Assembly (NCBI GenBank): GCA_029781855.1
Contig: JAKOVX010000088.1
Location: 1-49,748 of the forward strand
Reading direction: 5' to 3'
From: Acidobacteriota bacterium
GTDB taxonomy: Bacteria; Acidobacteriota; Blastocatellia; Pyrinomonadales; Pyrinomonadaceae
Length of the DNA stretch: 49,748 nt
Shown one piece after another: positions 6,334-14,372 of the stretch; the first letter of the stretch is position 1, and each line of letters starts with the position of its first letter. The position numbers and the translations under genes are program-made. The notes under the pieces were generated by a model. The model ran no database searches. It had not been told where the DNA came from and was given only the letters and a program-made list of their open reading frames with translations.

Positions 6334-7542
6334 TCAGTTAGGTCGGCCGGAGGCTTTCTTGCGAGAAACTCTCCAAGCGGAAAGACTTCCGTCGGAATTT
6401 TTCAGTAGAAGTTTACCGTCTGCAAGGAATTCACCTTTAACGCCATCGACACGGCCGCCAGTTTCCAGATCGAAGATATCTCCACTTTCCACACTAACAA
6501 GACCGACCTTCGGATCACTAAAATACGGCCGATAGTTTCCGTTGCCCACACGCATTAATAGCTTTCCTGATCGGATCTCGTAAACACATACGATCCCGTC
6601 GTCATCGCTTGATGCAACGAACCGGTTGTCCTTCGAGATCGTCGTAATGCCCCAGACCTTGCCTCCGATGACCAGATCATGAAGCAGCATCCCGTTCCTG
6701 ACATCCCAGATGCGGATGTGCCCACCGCCCTGCGAAAATAGCAAGCTGCCGTCATTGCTGAAACCGATATTGTCGATGTTCCCGTGAGCAAATTCCCTAT
6801 CTATCCGTTGGTCATGATCAGCATCGATAAATTTCCTTACCACTGTTCTCGACTTATAGTTCCAAAGATAAATTCTCCAGCGATACTGAACCGCAAGTAA
6901 ATCCTCGTCTGTCGGGCTAAATGCTCCACCACCCGGACTTAGGTTGCCTGAACGAAACAGCGGATACTGGTCTTTCACTACTTGAGGTTCTAGTGAATAG
7001 CTATCTTTTACGCTCATCGGGTACAACAGCGAGTAGCTCCCGTAGCTGTCGTTGATCTTTCCAACGAAGCCAGGCGGCTCATGGTAGAAAAGTGCGTTGC
7101 CTGTTGGGCTTAAGGCACTTTCGTCTTGATACGGCCTGGCCTTTATTGACGAGACGATTCGACCCGAAGCCAATTCCCATACAAGGACCCGACCGTGACC
7201 CGCGGCCTCGACGTATTTTCCATTTCGACTTATGTTTATGTTGACGTAGGTCTTATTGTCCCCGGTCTTAAGTAACGTGACCCGTCCGTCATTGGTATCG
7301 GTAACTTGTATCCCGCCGCGAAATGGATACGCGACGAGTTCGCCCTCCGAATAACAGGCCGGACTACATCCTTTGCGGAAAATGAGTCCAGAAGATAACC
7401 GAAGATCAGCTACTTTTGAAAGCGTAAGAGTAACGTCGCCTGGTAAATTGACCGTTTTCGAAACTGATTGACCAAACAATTGCAGGGCGCCAACTGACGC
7501 AGCCAGTATTGTAAAGATACAGCAGGCCAATCTGTTCATCAT
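6334..7542 (-). CDS. Exported WD40-like beta-propeller protein
   Basis: This 402-residue protein has a signal peptide (hydrophobic about residues 7-24, likely cleavage near LFG-QS). The body carries repeated WD40-type strands: VLVWELASGRIVSS, RIYLWNYKSRTV, GHIRIWDVRNGMLLHDL and IVCVYEIRSGKLLM, each preceded by a Ser-N-(D/N)-G-(S/R/K) turn. That supports at least five to six blades of a propeller from about residue 90 to the end. Family knowledge: propellers act as interaction platforms; no catalytic motif is visible. The gene starts ATG-ATG with AAGGTAGGG just upstream. It ends with a basic tail (SRKKASGRPN). It stands alone on the minus strand next to the RHS island. Confidence 0.75.
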   Translation of the reverse strand: MMNRLACCIFTILAASVGALQLFGQSVSKTVNLPGDVTLTLSKVADLRLSSGLIFRKGCSPACYSEGELVAYPFRGGIQVTDTNDGRVTLLKTGDNKTYVNINISRNGKYVEAAGHGRVLVWELASGRIVSSIKARPYQDESALSPTGNALFYHEPPGFVGKINDSYGSYSLLYPMSVKDSYSLEPQVVKDQYPLFRSGNLSPGGGAFSPTDEDLLAVQYRWRIYLWNYKSRTVVRKFIDADHDQRIDREFAHGNIDNIGFSNDGSLLFSQGGGHIRIWDVRNGMLLHDLVIGGKVWGITTISKDNRFVASSDDDGIVCVYEIRSGKLLMRVGNGNYRPYFSDPKVGLVSVESGDIFDLETGGRVDGVKGEFLADGKLLLKNSDGSLSAWRVSRKKASGRPN

Positions 7543-7610
7543 CCCTACCTTAACAGCAAAACGATCAAAATAGCATTTGGGCCGTGGTCAACTTTATGGA
7601 CAGAACAAGT

Positions 7611-7626
7611 GGTCGCCCGATGCCCG
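7611..7626 (+). repeat. Short copy of the GTCGCCCGATGCCCG motif
   Basis: GGTCGCCCGATGCCCG matches the first bases of repeat B (4498-4513), the end of the hairpin array (5211-5225) and, with one change, 8472-8487. It lies alone in the 7543-7760 intergenic region. Confidence 0.5.
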
Positions 7627-7760
7627 GACGGCAACAGGGACCCGGAGACGAGGCTGCATCCGGTTCTAATGAGCTTCGCATTTAACAACCGAAGCCTGAT
7701 TTGTAAGTGTTATCATGTTAGAAGATGCTTACAGATTTCCTGTTGGGGAATTTACGGCTC

Positions 7761-8315
7761 ATGAAAATTAGTAAAAGAAACCTTGGCCATTGGATCGCGG
7801 CTGTCTTGTTTTTGGTCTTGAGCGTGGGATGCTCGACGGCTCAGATCCCGAAAAACGCCGGCGAAACTGCAGTTGTGCCAAAAGCATCGGAGCCCGGTGG
7901 TTCTCCCGAAGATGTGGTCGCGTTGTATTTCGAATTGTCGAAACACGACGATGTTTCTCAGATCAAGAAACTGGTGACCGACGCACCTCGATCGTATGTC
8001 GAATACAGCTTTCGAAAAGCGACGGGATCTTCCACAAATAGGGAAAGCATTAGGGTTGACCGGCTTCCGGGACAAAGTTTGATCATCAGATATTTGACCT
8101 ATAACTTGCCCGAGAGCATTCGAAAGAACGCGATCGAAATTGAGGAATTTGAAGAGATCAAGAGCACTGCAGACGATTCGAGAGTGGTAGTTTACGTAAA
8201 GCCGAAACAGACGAATATACCGCGCCACAAGATCGAATTTTTGCTTCACCTTTCGGCCGACGGTTGGAAGATCTTTCAAGAGATCGACGACCCTAAAGAG
8301 AACGATTTCCCTTGA
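7761..8315 (+). CDS. Hypothetical lipoprotein, NTF2-like fold possible
   Basis: ATG at 7761 is chosen because it opens a lipoprotein signal (MKISKRN, hydrophobic stretch, LSVGC with Cys24) and has GGGGAA about 10 bases upstream; a start 12 codons earlier is less likely. The 184-residue product has a Pro/Glu tether, then SPEDVVALYFELSKHDDVSQIKKLV, which resembles the first helix of DUF4878/NTF2-like lipoproteins, and beta strands such as DSRVVVYVKPKQ and KIEFLLHLSADGWKIFQEI that fit the same fold. The function is unknown. It precedes repeat B copy 2 and the B12 locus. Confidence 0.65.
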   Translation: MKISKRNLGHWIAAVLFLVLSVGCSTAQIPKNAGETAVVPKASEPGGSPEDVVALYFELSKHDDVSQIKKLVTDAPRSYVEYSFRKATGSSTNRESIRVDRLPGQSLIIRYLTYNLPESIRKNAIEIEEFEEIKSTADDSRVVVYVKPKQTNIPRHKIEFLLHLSADGWKIFQEIDDPKENDFP

Positions 8316-8470
8316 GCCTACCGTTTCGACACCTATCCGTGAATAGGGTCCAGCCAGACGAGCTCTGTTATTTCAGCGGTCAAATTGATCGGTCGCTCTC
8401 AGGGATCGAACGGCACTTCTCTGCATTGGTTTTGAGCAACAGGCGGAGTCTCGTTTTACGGACATCACGA

Positions 8471-8619
8471 GTTGTCGCCCTATGCCCGCTTTGAGAGCGG
8501 GCCGGGCTCCGGGGACGGTACGCACTCGGCGATCGGCGATCAGCGGCCAGTGGGCTCCGGGGACTTGTTCGGATGCACTTTATCCACGCTCTAAAGAGCG
8601 TGGCAATTCACCGGAGGGT
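8471..8619 (+). repeat. Direct repeat B, copy 2
   Basis: This is the second copy of 4497-4643, with the same GCCCGCT/AGCGGGC hairpin (8482-8502) and a perfect CCACGCTCT/AGAGCGTGG stem (about 8584-8603). It ends just upstream of the promoter of the B12 uptake operon. The rest of 8316-8470 shows nothing I can support. Confidence 0.8.
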
Positions 8620-8634
8620 AAAAATGCGGGCGCG

Positions 8635-8663
8635 TTGACTTTGCGGGTCGTAAGAGCAATAAT
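8635..8663 (+). promoter_or_regulatory. Sigma-70-type promoter of the B12 uptake operon
   Basis: TTGACT (8635-8640), a 17-base spacer and AATAAT (8658-8663) match the -35/-10 consensus at 5 of 6 positions each. Transcription would begin near 8670, so the whole riboswitch (P1 from 8691) would be in the leader. A second possible -10 (TATAAC, 8687-8692) would start inside P1 and is less likely. Confidence 0.6.
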
Positions 8664-8690
8664 TTGCCACTTGGTCTTTAACAATCTATA

Positions 8691-8810
8691 ACTTCGAGGT
8701 GCCGTCTTTTCAAGAGACGGCCGAACAGGGGAAGCGGGTGAGAGTCCCGCACGATCGCGTCACTGTGATGAAACGATGAGTTTCAGAGTCAGAACGCCTG
8801 CCTCGTAAGT
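8691..8810 (+). ncRNA. Cobalamin riboswitch 1
   Basis: The stretch carries the B12-box elements: AGGTGCC at the 5' side, GAACAGGGGAAGCGGGTGAG, AGTCCCGCACGATCGCG, CACTGTGA and GAGTCAGAACGCCTGCC. P1 closes between ACTTCGAGG (8691-8699) and CCTCGTAAGT (8801-8810). Family knowledge: these aptamers bind adenosylcobalamin or other cobalamins and usually repress uptake or synthesis genes when the vitamin is plentiful. It lies upstream of the btuF-like, btuC-like and btuD-like genes. Confidence 0.93.
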
Positions 8811-8813
8811 TAT

Positions 8814-8870
8814 TGCCAGATTGATGTTTCGCGTCAAAACATCGCAGGCAGACGAGCTTTTTTGTTTTTT
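8814..8870 (+). terminator. Terminator-like expression platform of riboswitch 1
   Basis: TGCC (8814-8817) with GGCA (8847-8850) and GATGTTT (8823-8829) with AAACATC (8837-8843) form an interrupted stem, followed by GACGAGC and a T-rich tract (8858-8870). GCCTGC at the aptamer 3' end (8797-8802) can alternatively pair with GCAGGC (8844-8849), giving a plausible antiterminator. Confidence 0.55.
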
Positions 8871-8872
8871 AG

Positions 8873-8924
8873 AAACGCCTTGTTTTTCTTGTCGATGATC
8901 CGACGATAGAAGAACAGGGCGTTT
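8873..8924 (+). other. Long inverted repeat between riboswitch terminator and btuF
   Basis: AAACGCC-TTGTT (8873-8884) is complementary to AACAG-GGCGTTT (8913-8924) with one G-U, and an inner TCTTGTCG/CGACGATAGA region can extend the stem. It could be a second terminator, a leader stem or a small repeat; a weak T-rich run follows. Confidence 0.45.
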
Positions 8925-8986
8925 TGGTTTTGGGAATAGAGGAAAAGGGCAAAAGTGAAAAAGGGGAAAAGTGGAAAAGGGAAAAG

Positions 8987-9910
8987 GTGAAAAAGGGAAA
9001 AAGGGAAAGAATTCTGGTTGTTCTGTTGTTGGCGTTGGCGCTGGCCGCGTTAGCATGCGGCGGCAAGAATTCCGGGAACCCTGGTAATTCTAATGCGGTC
9101 TTGCCGATGCGGGTCGTCACGGATGATCTTGGGCGTCAGGTAACGATCCCGGTCAGGGTCACGCGGGTCGTCAGCACGGCTCCGAGCATAACGGAGAACA
9201 TTTTCGCTGTTGGTGCGGGCGACCGTCTCGTTGGCGATACCACGTATTGCAATTATCCCGAACAAGCCAAGTCGGTGGCCAAGATCGGCGACACGCTGAA
9301 CCCGAACATGGAGACGATCGTCGCGCTCAAGCCGGACATCGTGCTTGTCTCAACCGCTTCTCAAATAGAGGTATTTACAAAGACGCTTGAGGCAAACCGG
9401 ATAACGGTGTATGTGACGAATCCAACTTCGCTTGATGGCGTGTTAAGGAACCTAAAACAGCTTGGCGAACTGCTTGGGACGCAGGATACGGCGGACAAGC
9501 TCGTCGCCGATCTTACCGCAAGAGTGGATGCGGTCGGCAACAAGATCGAAGGGCAAAAGCCGGTGCGGGTGTTTGTCCAGATATCAAAGGAACCGCTTTT
9601 TACGATCGGTAAGCAATCCTTCCTGACCGCGATACTCGAAAAGGCGGGAGCTGGATCCGTCACGAAAGACGTTGAGTCAGCCTATCCTAAATTAAGCAAA
9701 GAAACGGCTTCGGCGTTGAATCCTGAGGCGATCATTCTTTCGGACAGCGAGGATAACAAGGAGCCGAACGACGCCTTAAAGAACTCACCGGCGGTCAGGA
9801 ACGGGCGGGTTTACAAGATAAATGCGGACATCATCTCACGGCCGGGGCCGCGGCTGGTCGATGCGTTGGAGCAGATCGCGAAGGACCTTCATCCCGAAAA
9901 ATTCAAATAG
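8987..9910 (+). CDS. btuF: Vitamin B12 ABC transporter substrate-binding lipoprotein (BtuF-like)
   Basis: GTG at 8987 is chosen because it gives MKKGKRERILVVLLLALALA, a basic n-region and hydrophobic core ending at the acylatable Cys of LAC; the frame extends further upstream only through polypurine sequence. The mature protein has the cobalamin/iron-siderophore class binding fold: RVVSTAPSITENIFAVGAGD, VGDTTYCNYP, LKPDIVLVSTASQ and RPGPRLVDALEQIAKDLHPE. Family knowledge: BtuF captures cobalamin in the periplasm and delivers it to BtuCD. The riboswitch upstream supports B12 rather than iron siderophore as the substrate. The stop overlaps the next start (TAGTG). Confidence 0.88.
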   Translation: MKKGKRERILVVLLLALALAALACGGKNSGNPGNSNAVLPMRVVTDDLGRQVTIPVRVTRVVSTAPSITENIFAVGAGDRLVGDTTYCNYPEQAKSVAKIGDTLNPNMETIVALKPDIVLVSTASQIEVFTKTLEANRITVYVTNPTSLDGVLRNLKQLGELLGTQDTADKLVADLTARVDAVGNKIEGQKPVRVFVQISKEPLFTIGKQSFLTAILEKAGAGSVTKDVESAYPKLSKETASALNPEAIILSDSEDNKEPNDALKNSPAVRNGRVYKINADIISRPGPRLVDALEQIAKDLHPEKFK

Positions 9911-10893
9911 TGGCGTTGACTCGAAATTTTCAGAGTATGCAGCGAAACCGGGCCATGCTGCTCGGCGGCGGGCTGGCCGTATTGTTACTGGCCGTACTCG
10001 CGGCGGCGGCGATGCTCGGAGCTGAGAGGCTGCCGATCTTTGACCTGAATGAGCAGCAGCGATCGATACTTTTTGATATCAGGCTGCCGCGGATCTTGCT
10101 CGGTGCTTGTGTGGGAGCAAGTTTGGCAGCCGCCGGCGCCGGCTTACAGTCGCTGCTGCGCAATCCGCTGGCAGAACCCTATCTGCTGGGCGTTTCGAAC
10201 GGTGCCGCCCTGGGGACGATGCTGGCGTTCGTTTTTTTCGGGGCGTTCGAATGGTCGCGGCCGGTGCTCGCGTTCGCCGGTGCAGGTGTTGCAACGCTTG
10301 CGGTTTACCGGCTGGCAAAAAGCCGCGAAGGTATGAATGTCGAGAGGCTCGTCCTGTCGGGCGTGATCATTACTACCTTTTTATCGTCGGTGATCGTGAT
10401 GATGACGACGCTGCTCGATGCCGCCAAGCTGCGCAGTTTTACGTTCTGGCTGCTCGGCGACCTGTCGCAGGCAACGCTAAACGGTGTGTATATTGCATTT
10501 GCGGCGGCCGCGATCGGGACGGTAATACTGACCTCGCAGGCTCGGGCCCTAAATCTGATGATGGTCGGCGAGCGGGACGCGTTCGATTTCGGTGTCGAGG
10601 TCGGCCGTGTGCGGATGCTCGTTTTCGGGGCCGCGAGCCTGGTGGTCGGCGCGTCGGTAGCAGCGAGCGGCTCGGTCGGCTATGTCGGATTGATCGTTCC
10701 GCATCTGGTTCGGCTCGCGGTCGGCAGCGATAATCGTCTGGTCGTGCCTTTCTCGGCGGTCGCCGGAGCGATATTCGTGGTTGCCGCCGACACGATCGCC
10801 CGCACGGCGATCGCACCGCGGGAATTGCCGGTCGGAGCTATCACCGCCCTTATCGGAGCACCGCTTTTCATATATTTGTTAAGAAGGAAATAG
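9910..10893 (+). CDS. btuC: Vitamin B12 ABC transporter permease (BtuC/FecCD family)
   Basis: The GTG start at 9910 overlaps the btuF stop by one base, indicating translational coupling. The 327-residue product has about ten hydrophobic segments and FecCD-family signatures: RLPRILLGACVGASLAAAGAG, QSLLRNPLAEPYLLGVSNGA, GSVGYVGLIVPHLVRL and REPL-like PRELPVGAITALIGAPLFIYLL at the C-terminus. Family knowledge: a BtuC dimer forms the transmembrane pathway with BtuD ATPases. The gap to the ATPase (about 90 bases) contains a GCCACGAATAACACGAATGGC imperfect inverted repeat of the sort often left by repetitive elements. Confidence 0.92.
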   Translation: MALTRNFQSMQRNRAMLLGGGLAVLLLAVLAAAAMLGAERLPIFDLNEQQRSILFDIRLPRILLGACVGASLAAAGAGLQSLLRNPLAEPYLLGVSNGAALGTMLAFVFFGAFEWSRPVLAFAGAGVATLAVYRLAKSREGMNVERLVLSGVIITTFLSSVIVMMTTLLDAAKLRSFTFWLLGDLSQATLNGVYIAFAAAAIGTVILTSQARALNLMMVGERDAFDFGVEVGRVRMLVFGAASLVVGASVAASGSVGYVGLIVPHLVRLAVGSDNRLVVPFSAVAGAIFVVAADTIARTAIAPRELPVGAITALIGAPLFIYLLRRK

Positions 10894-10982
10894 CAGGCGA
10901 AGAATTAGCCACGAATAACACGAATGGCAAAAATGGGGAGACCTCTGATTCCTGATATTTGTGCCATCCGCCGCAACAAAGA

Positions 10983-11753
10983 ATGCTGGAAGTTCGGGAC
11001 ATAACTATCAAATACGGCGAATGTGAGGTCCTGCTGGACATCACATTCAATTTGCCGGACGGCAAGACGATCGTCCTTCTGGGAGCGAATGGGGCCGGCA
11101 AGACCACCTTGATCCGTGCGCTGAACGGCACATTGCCGCCGGCTCGCGGTTCGATCAATATCGACGGACGCGATCTGAACGCACTCTCGCGACGTGAGAT
11201 CGCGAAAAGCATCACCGTCGTGGCCCAGGAGAACGAGACCCGTTTTCCGATCACGGTGATGGAGTTCGTGCTATCCGGGCGTTTTGTCCACGGCAGTGCA
11301 TTTGGCTGGGAGACCGAGGACGATCTGGAAAACGCGAAAAAGGCATTGGCGGATTGCAATCTGAGCGGTTTTGAAACGCGGCTGATGAATCACCTGTCCG
11401 GCGGCGAACGGCAGCGGGTCGTTTTGGCAAGGGCAATAGCCACGAATGCACGGATATTATTGCTTGACGAGCCGACGGCGAATCTCGATCTGTCGCACCA
11501 GGCGATGATGTTTCGGCTGGTCCGCGAGAGGTGCAGGACGCAAAGCTGCTCGGCGATCGTGATCACGCACGACCTAAATCTTGCGTCCGAATTTGCCGAC
11601 GAGATAATCATGCTCAAGAACGGGCGGATCGCCGCGAAAGGCACGCCCGAAGAAGTTCTGACGGCCGAGAATGTCAGGAACGTCTTCGCCGTCGACGTGT
11701 TGCTGGATGAAAATCCGGCCAGCCGAAAGGTACGCGTTACGGCGGTATTTTGA
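10983..11753 (+). CDS. btuD: Vitamin B12 ABC transporter ATPase (BtuD-like)
   Basis: ATG at 10983 is preferred because MLEVRDITIKYGE is the normal N-terminus; a GTG 24 bases earlier adds unrelated residues. The 256-residue protein has Walker A GANGAGKT (residues 34-41), a Q-loop (AQEN, about 81-84), the signature LSGGERQR (138-145), Walker B ILLLDEP (158-164) and the H-loop His196 in VITHD. It fits the FepC/BtuD class and powers the transporter encoded by the two preceding genes. Confidence 0.92.
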   Translation: MLEVRDITIKYGECEVLLDITFNLPDGKTIVLLGANGAGKTTLIRALNGTLPPARGSINIDGRDLNALSRREIAKSITVVAQENETRFPITVMEFVLSGRFVHGSAFGWETEDDLENAKKALADCNLSGFETRLMNHLSGGERQRVVLARAIATNARILLLDEPTANLDLSHQAMMFRLVRERCRTQSCSAIVITHDLNLASEFADEIIMLKNGRIAAKGTPEEVLTAENVRNVFAVDVLLDENPASRKVRVTAVF

Positions 11754-11835
11754 TCGCAGTTCATTGTCGTTTGTTCGTAGATGTGTCATTCCACGAACAA
11801 CGGTCGACGTACAACGAACAATTTGTTGATAAGCG

Positions 11836-11905
11836 AAGCAAAGGAAGTTTGGTGAAACGCCAACGCTGCCCACGCAACTGTGAGACGAAAGTCGAAGCCA
11901 GGAAC
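11836..11905 (+). ncRNA. Cobalamin riboswitch 2 (core; 5' boundary uncertain)
   Basis: The 3' half of a cobalamin aptamer is clear: AGGAAGTTTGGTGAAACGCC, AACGCTGCCCACGCAACTGTGAG and AGTCGAAGCCAGGA. The 5' arm is less obvious. TTGTTCGT (11771-11778) and ACGAACAA (11793-11800) form an inverted repeat that may belong to it, so the element may begin near 11765. It ends about 57 bases before the receptor start, with no clear terminator, so control may be at translation initiation. Confidence 0.85.
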
Positions 11906-11961
11906 TTTACTCGTTTATTAGGGATCAAAACCATTCTGCGATGGGCAGGAAAGGAGAGGTA

Positions 11962-14301
11962 ATGAAGGTTTTAGGGTTAAGTATATCTATTTTGCTTCTG
12001 TGTTTTGCGGTTTCCGGACAGCAAACGGGCTCGATCTCCGGAACGACCGTTATGGATGGTAAACCGGTTTCGGTGCCAGTAACCACGCACTCCAAAAATG
12101 GAGTATCGCGCAGCACCCGGTCCGATCAAGACGGCCACTATATTTTTTCAAACTTACCGCCTGGTAGATACGAAGTAGTTGCTCCCAACGCCACCGTAGC
12201 GGTACAGGAAACCATAGTAATTCGAGCCGGGCAAAACGCGATCGTAGATCTGAATCTGACGATAATCAGATCATCGATCAGCGAGAATGTTACCGTCGCA
12301 GCCGGGGCGAACCAGCCAATCGAACAAGTATCAAAGACGGTCGATGTCATTTCTGCCCAGGAAATGAGGGGCCGTGCGGATTTCTCTCTCGCCGATACGC
12401 TGCGGACGATCCCGGGTTTTCGCGTGCAGCAATTCGGCGGTTTTGGGCGAACGGCGACGATCAAGGCACGCGGGCTGAGAAATCAGGACACCGCTATCCT
12501 GATCGATGGGATCCGATTCCGCGACCCGTCAGCGATCACCGGCGATGCGTCTCCTTTTATTAGCGACGTTACGCTGACGAGCGTCAGCAAGATCGAGGTA
12601 CTGCGAGGCTCCGGTTCCTCATTGTATGGAACGAACGCTATCGGCGGCGTTGTCGACTTTCAAACACCGAGGCCTCCAAGCGGCACTCACGGACAGCTCT
12701 CGGGGGCGATCGGCGGACTGGGACTAGGACGATTTCGCGGAAATATTTCGCACGGAACGAGCAACGGTAATTTTGGGATCAACGCCGGTTTCTCGCAAAC
12801 CGCATATACCAAAGGGATCGACGGTGACGATAACTCCCGGAACACGAATCTGCAGACTCGCGTCGAATACAAACCATTTTGGCGAACAAATATTTCCGGC
12901 CGCATCTTCTTTTCGAATGCAAAGGTGAGGCTTAACGCGAATCCGGATACGTTAGGCACACTTCCGTCCTCGACGACCGTTATTGATGCTGTTCCGAATG
13001 TGAATTTCGTTCCCGACGCGGACGATCCGGATGCGGTTCAACGGTCGCGATTCTTCAATGGCCAGATCGCTGTCGACCATGCCGTGAACGACAAGCTTGT
13101 TATTGCCGGATACTATCAGGGATCGTCCACGCGACGGCGAAATGACGACGGATCGCTCGGGCCGGGCTATCAGAGCGCGTATTTTTCGATATTCGACGGA
13201 TCGATCCACACCGCAAATATTCACGCGACGTGGACACCGGTTCGGCAAAACACTCTGGTCGGCGGTTACGAATTTGAGCGCGAAAGCTACGGCAACGAGG
13301 GCGGCACGCCGTCGGGAACGGACGGCTTTTTTGGCAGGGCGTCGCAGAAGAGCAACACGATCTATGTACAGAATCTTGTCCGGCTATTCGACGACAAATT
13401 GCAGGTCGCAGGCGGATTTCGAATGCAGAATTTCAGCCTTCAAAAACCGTCTTTCAGTTCGGCGAACGCCCCATATGGCAGTTTGACCCTCTCGGACCCG
13501 CCGGCGGCATACACCTTTGACGGCTCGTCTGCCTATTACATCGCCCGAACGGGTACCAAACTTCGCGTACATATCGGCAACGGTTATCGCGTTCCGTCTC
13601 TCTACGAGCGGTTTGGAACATACTTCTTTTTCGGTTCGTTTTACCCGCTCGGCAATCCGGACCTTAAGCCCGAACGTTCGATCGGCTACGATGGCGGCGT
13701 CGAACAGTTTCTCGCAGGAAGTCGCGTAAAGCTCTTGGCCACATACTTTTACACTGAAATTAAGGATGAGATCTCGTATCTCCCTACCGACGATCTCGGT
13801 GCTCCCTCGTACTACAATTTTGACCGGCACTTTTCACGCGGCGTTGAATTCAGTTCCTCGGTGAAGGCAACGAACTCGACCGATGTCTTCGCATCCTATA
13901 CTTATACGAACAGCGACGTGCGTAACTTTCGGCGAGGGACGAATTCGCCTCCGCTGAATGTCGCCAGTTCGGATCGAAAGGCGTACGGTATTCCCGATCA
14001 CGAATTCACGCTGGTTTTCACGCAGCGGTTCAAACGGTTCTGGGTGAATTTAGACCTATTGGCAACAAGCAGTTATTTGGCACCGATCTTCAGCAATTCG
14101 ACCTTTGGAACGTACATTTACCGATTTGCGGGAAACCGACGGGGAGACTTAACGGCGGGATATACTTTCAGACGCAAAAAAGACTCAATGACACTCCGCC
14201 TATATGGAACGGTGGAGAACATCTTCGCTTACGACTATTATGAGAATGGATTCAGAACGACGGGGAGGACCGGCCGCATTGGCCTGACATTCGGTTTTTG
14301 A
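11962..14301 (+). CDS. btuB: TonB-dependent outer-membrane receptor, predicted cobalamin transporter (BtuB-like)
   Basis: ATG at 11962 is chosen over an ATG 21 bases earlier because it is preceded by AGGAGAGG at good spacing and opens a signal peptide (MKVLGLSISILLLCFAVSGQQ). The 779-residue protein has a carboxypeptidase-regulatory-like domain (about 23-100, with GHYIFSNLPPGRYEV), a TonB plug (about 115-235, with DTLRTIPGFRVQQFGGFGR, AILIDGIRFRDP and IEVLRGSGSSLYGTNAIGG) and a long beta-barrel ending GRIGLTFGF. Family knowledge: such receptors import ligands using TonB energy. The riboswitch directly upstream and the adjacent BtuFCD genes point to cobalamin. The added regulatory-like domain is not found in enterobacterial BtuB. 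Confidence 0.88.
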   Translation: MKVLGLSISILLLCFAVSGQQTGSISGTTVMDGKPVSVPVTTHSKNGVSRSTRSDQDGHYIFSNLPPGRYEVVAPNATVAVQETIVIRAGQNAIVDLNLTIIRSSISENVTVAAGANQPIEQVSKTVDVISAQEMRGRADFSLADTLRTIPGFRVQQFGGFGRTATIKARGLRNQDTAILIDGIRFRDPSAITGDASPFISDVTLTSVSKIEVLRGSGSSLYGTNAIGGVVDFQTPRPPSGTHGQLSGAIGGLGLGRFRGNISHGTSNGNFGINAGFSQTAYTKGIDGDDNSRNTNLQTRVEYKPFWRTNISGRIFFSNAKVRLNANPDTLGTLPSSTTVIDAVPNVNFVPDADDPDAVQRSRFFNGQIAVDHAVNDKLVIAGYYQGSSTRRRNDDGSLGPGYQSAYFSIFDGSIHTANIHATWTPVRQNTLVGGYEFERESYGNEGGTPSGTDGFFGRASQKSNTIYVQNLVRLFDDKLQVAGGFRMQNFSLQKPSFSSANAPYGSLTLSDPPAAYTFDGSSAYYIARTGTKLRVHIGNGYRVPSLYERFGTYFFFGSFYPLGNPDLKPERSIGYDGGVEQFLAGSRVKLLATYFYTEIKDEISYLPTDDLGAPSYYNFDRHFSRGVEFSSSVKATNSTDVFASYTYTNSDVRNFRRGTNSPPLNVASSDRKAYGIPDHEFTLVFTQRFKRFWVNLDLLATSSYLAPIFSNSTFGTYIYRFAGNRRGDLTAGYTFRRKKDSMTLRLYGTVENIFAYDYYENGFRTTGRTGRIGLTFGF

Positions 14302-14372
14302 ACGGCTTCATCGTTTTTACCCTGCGTGCGGTCGAATCGTGATAAAATCGAGAGTAAACGGGGGTGAAGAAT

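Noticed and set aside
8312..8494. 60-codon plus-strand frame after the lipoprotein gene, ending VVALCPL
   Set aside because: The start is a weak TTG inside the previous gene's end, no domain is visible, and its last codons come from repeat B exactly as in the truncated RHS fragment.
8664..8692. Second promoter TTGCCA-N17-TATAAC before riboswitch 1
   Set aside because: It would start transcription inside the P1 stem and remove part of the aptamer; the promoter at 8635-8663 fits better.
10902..10927. GCCACGAATAACACGAATGGC stretch between btuC and btuD
   Set aside because: Only one copy in the window, so it cannot be supported as a repeat from this sequence alone.
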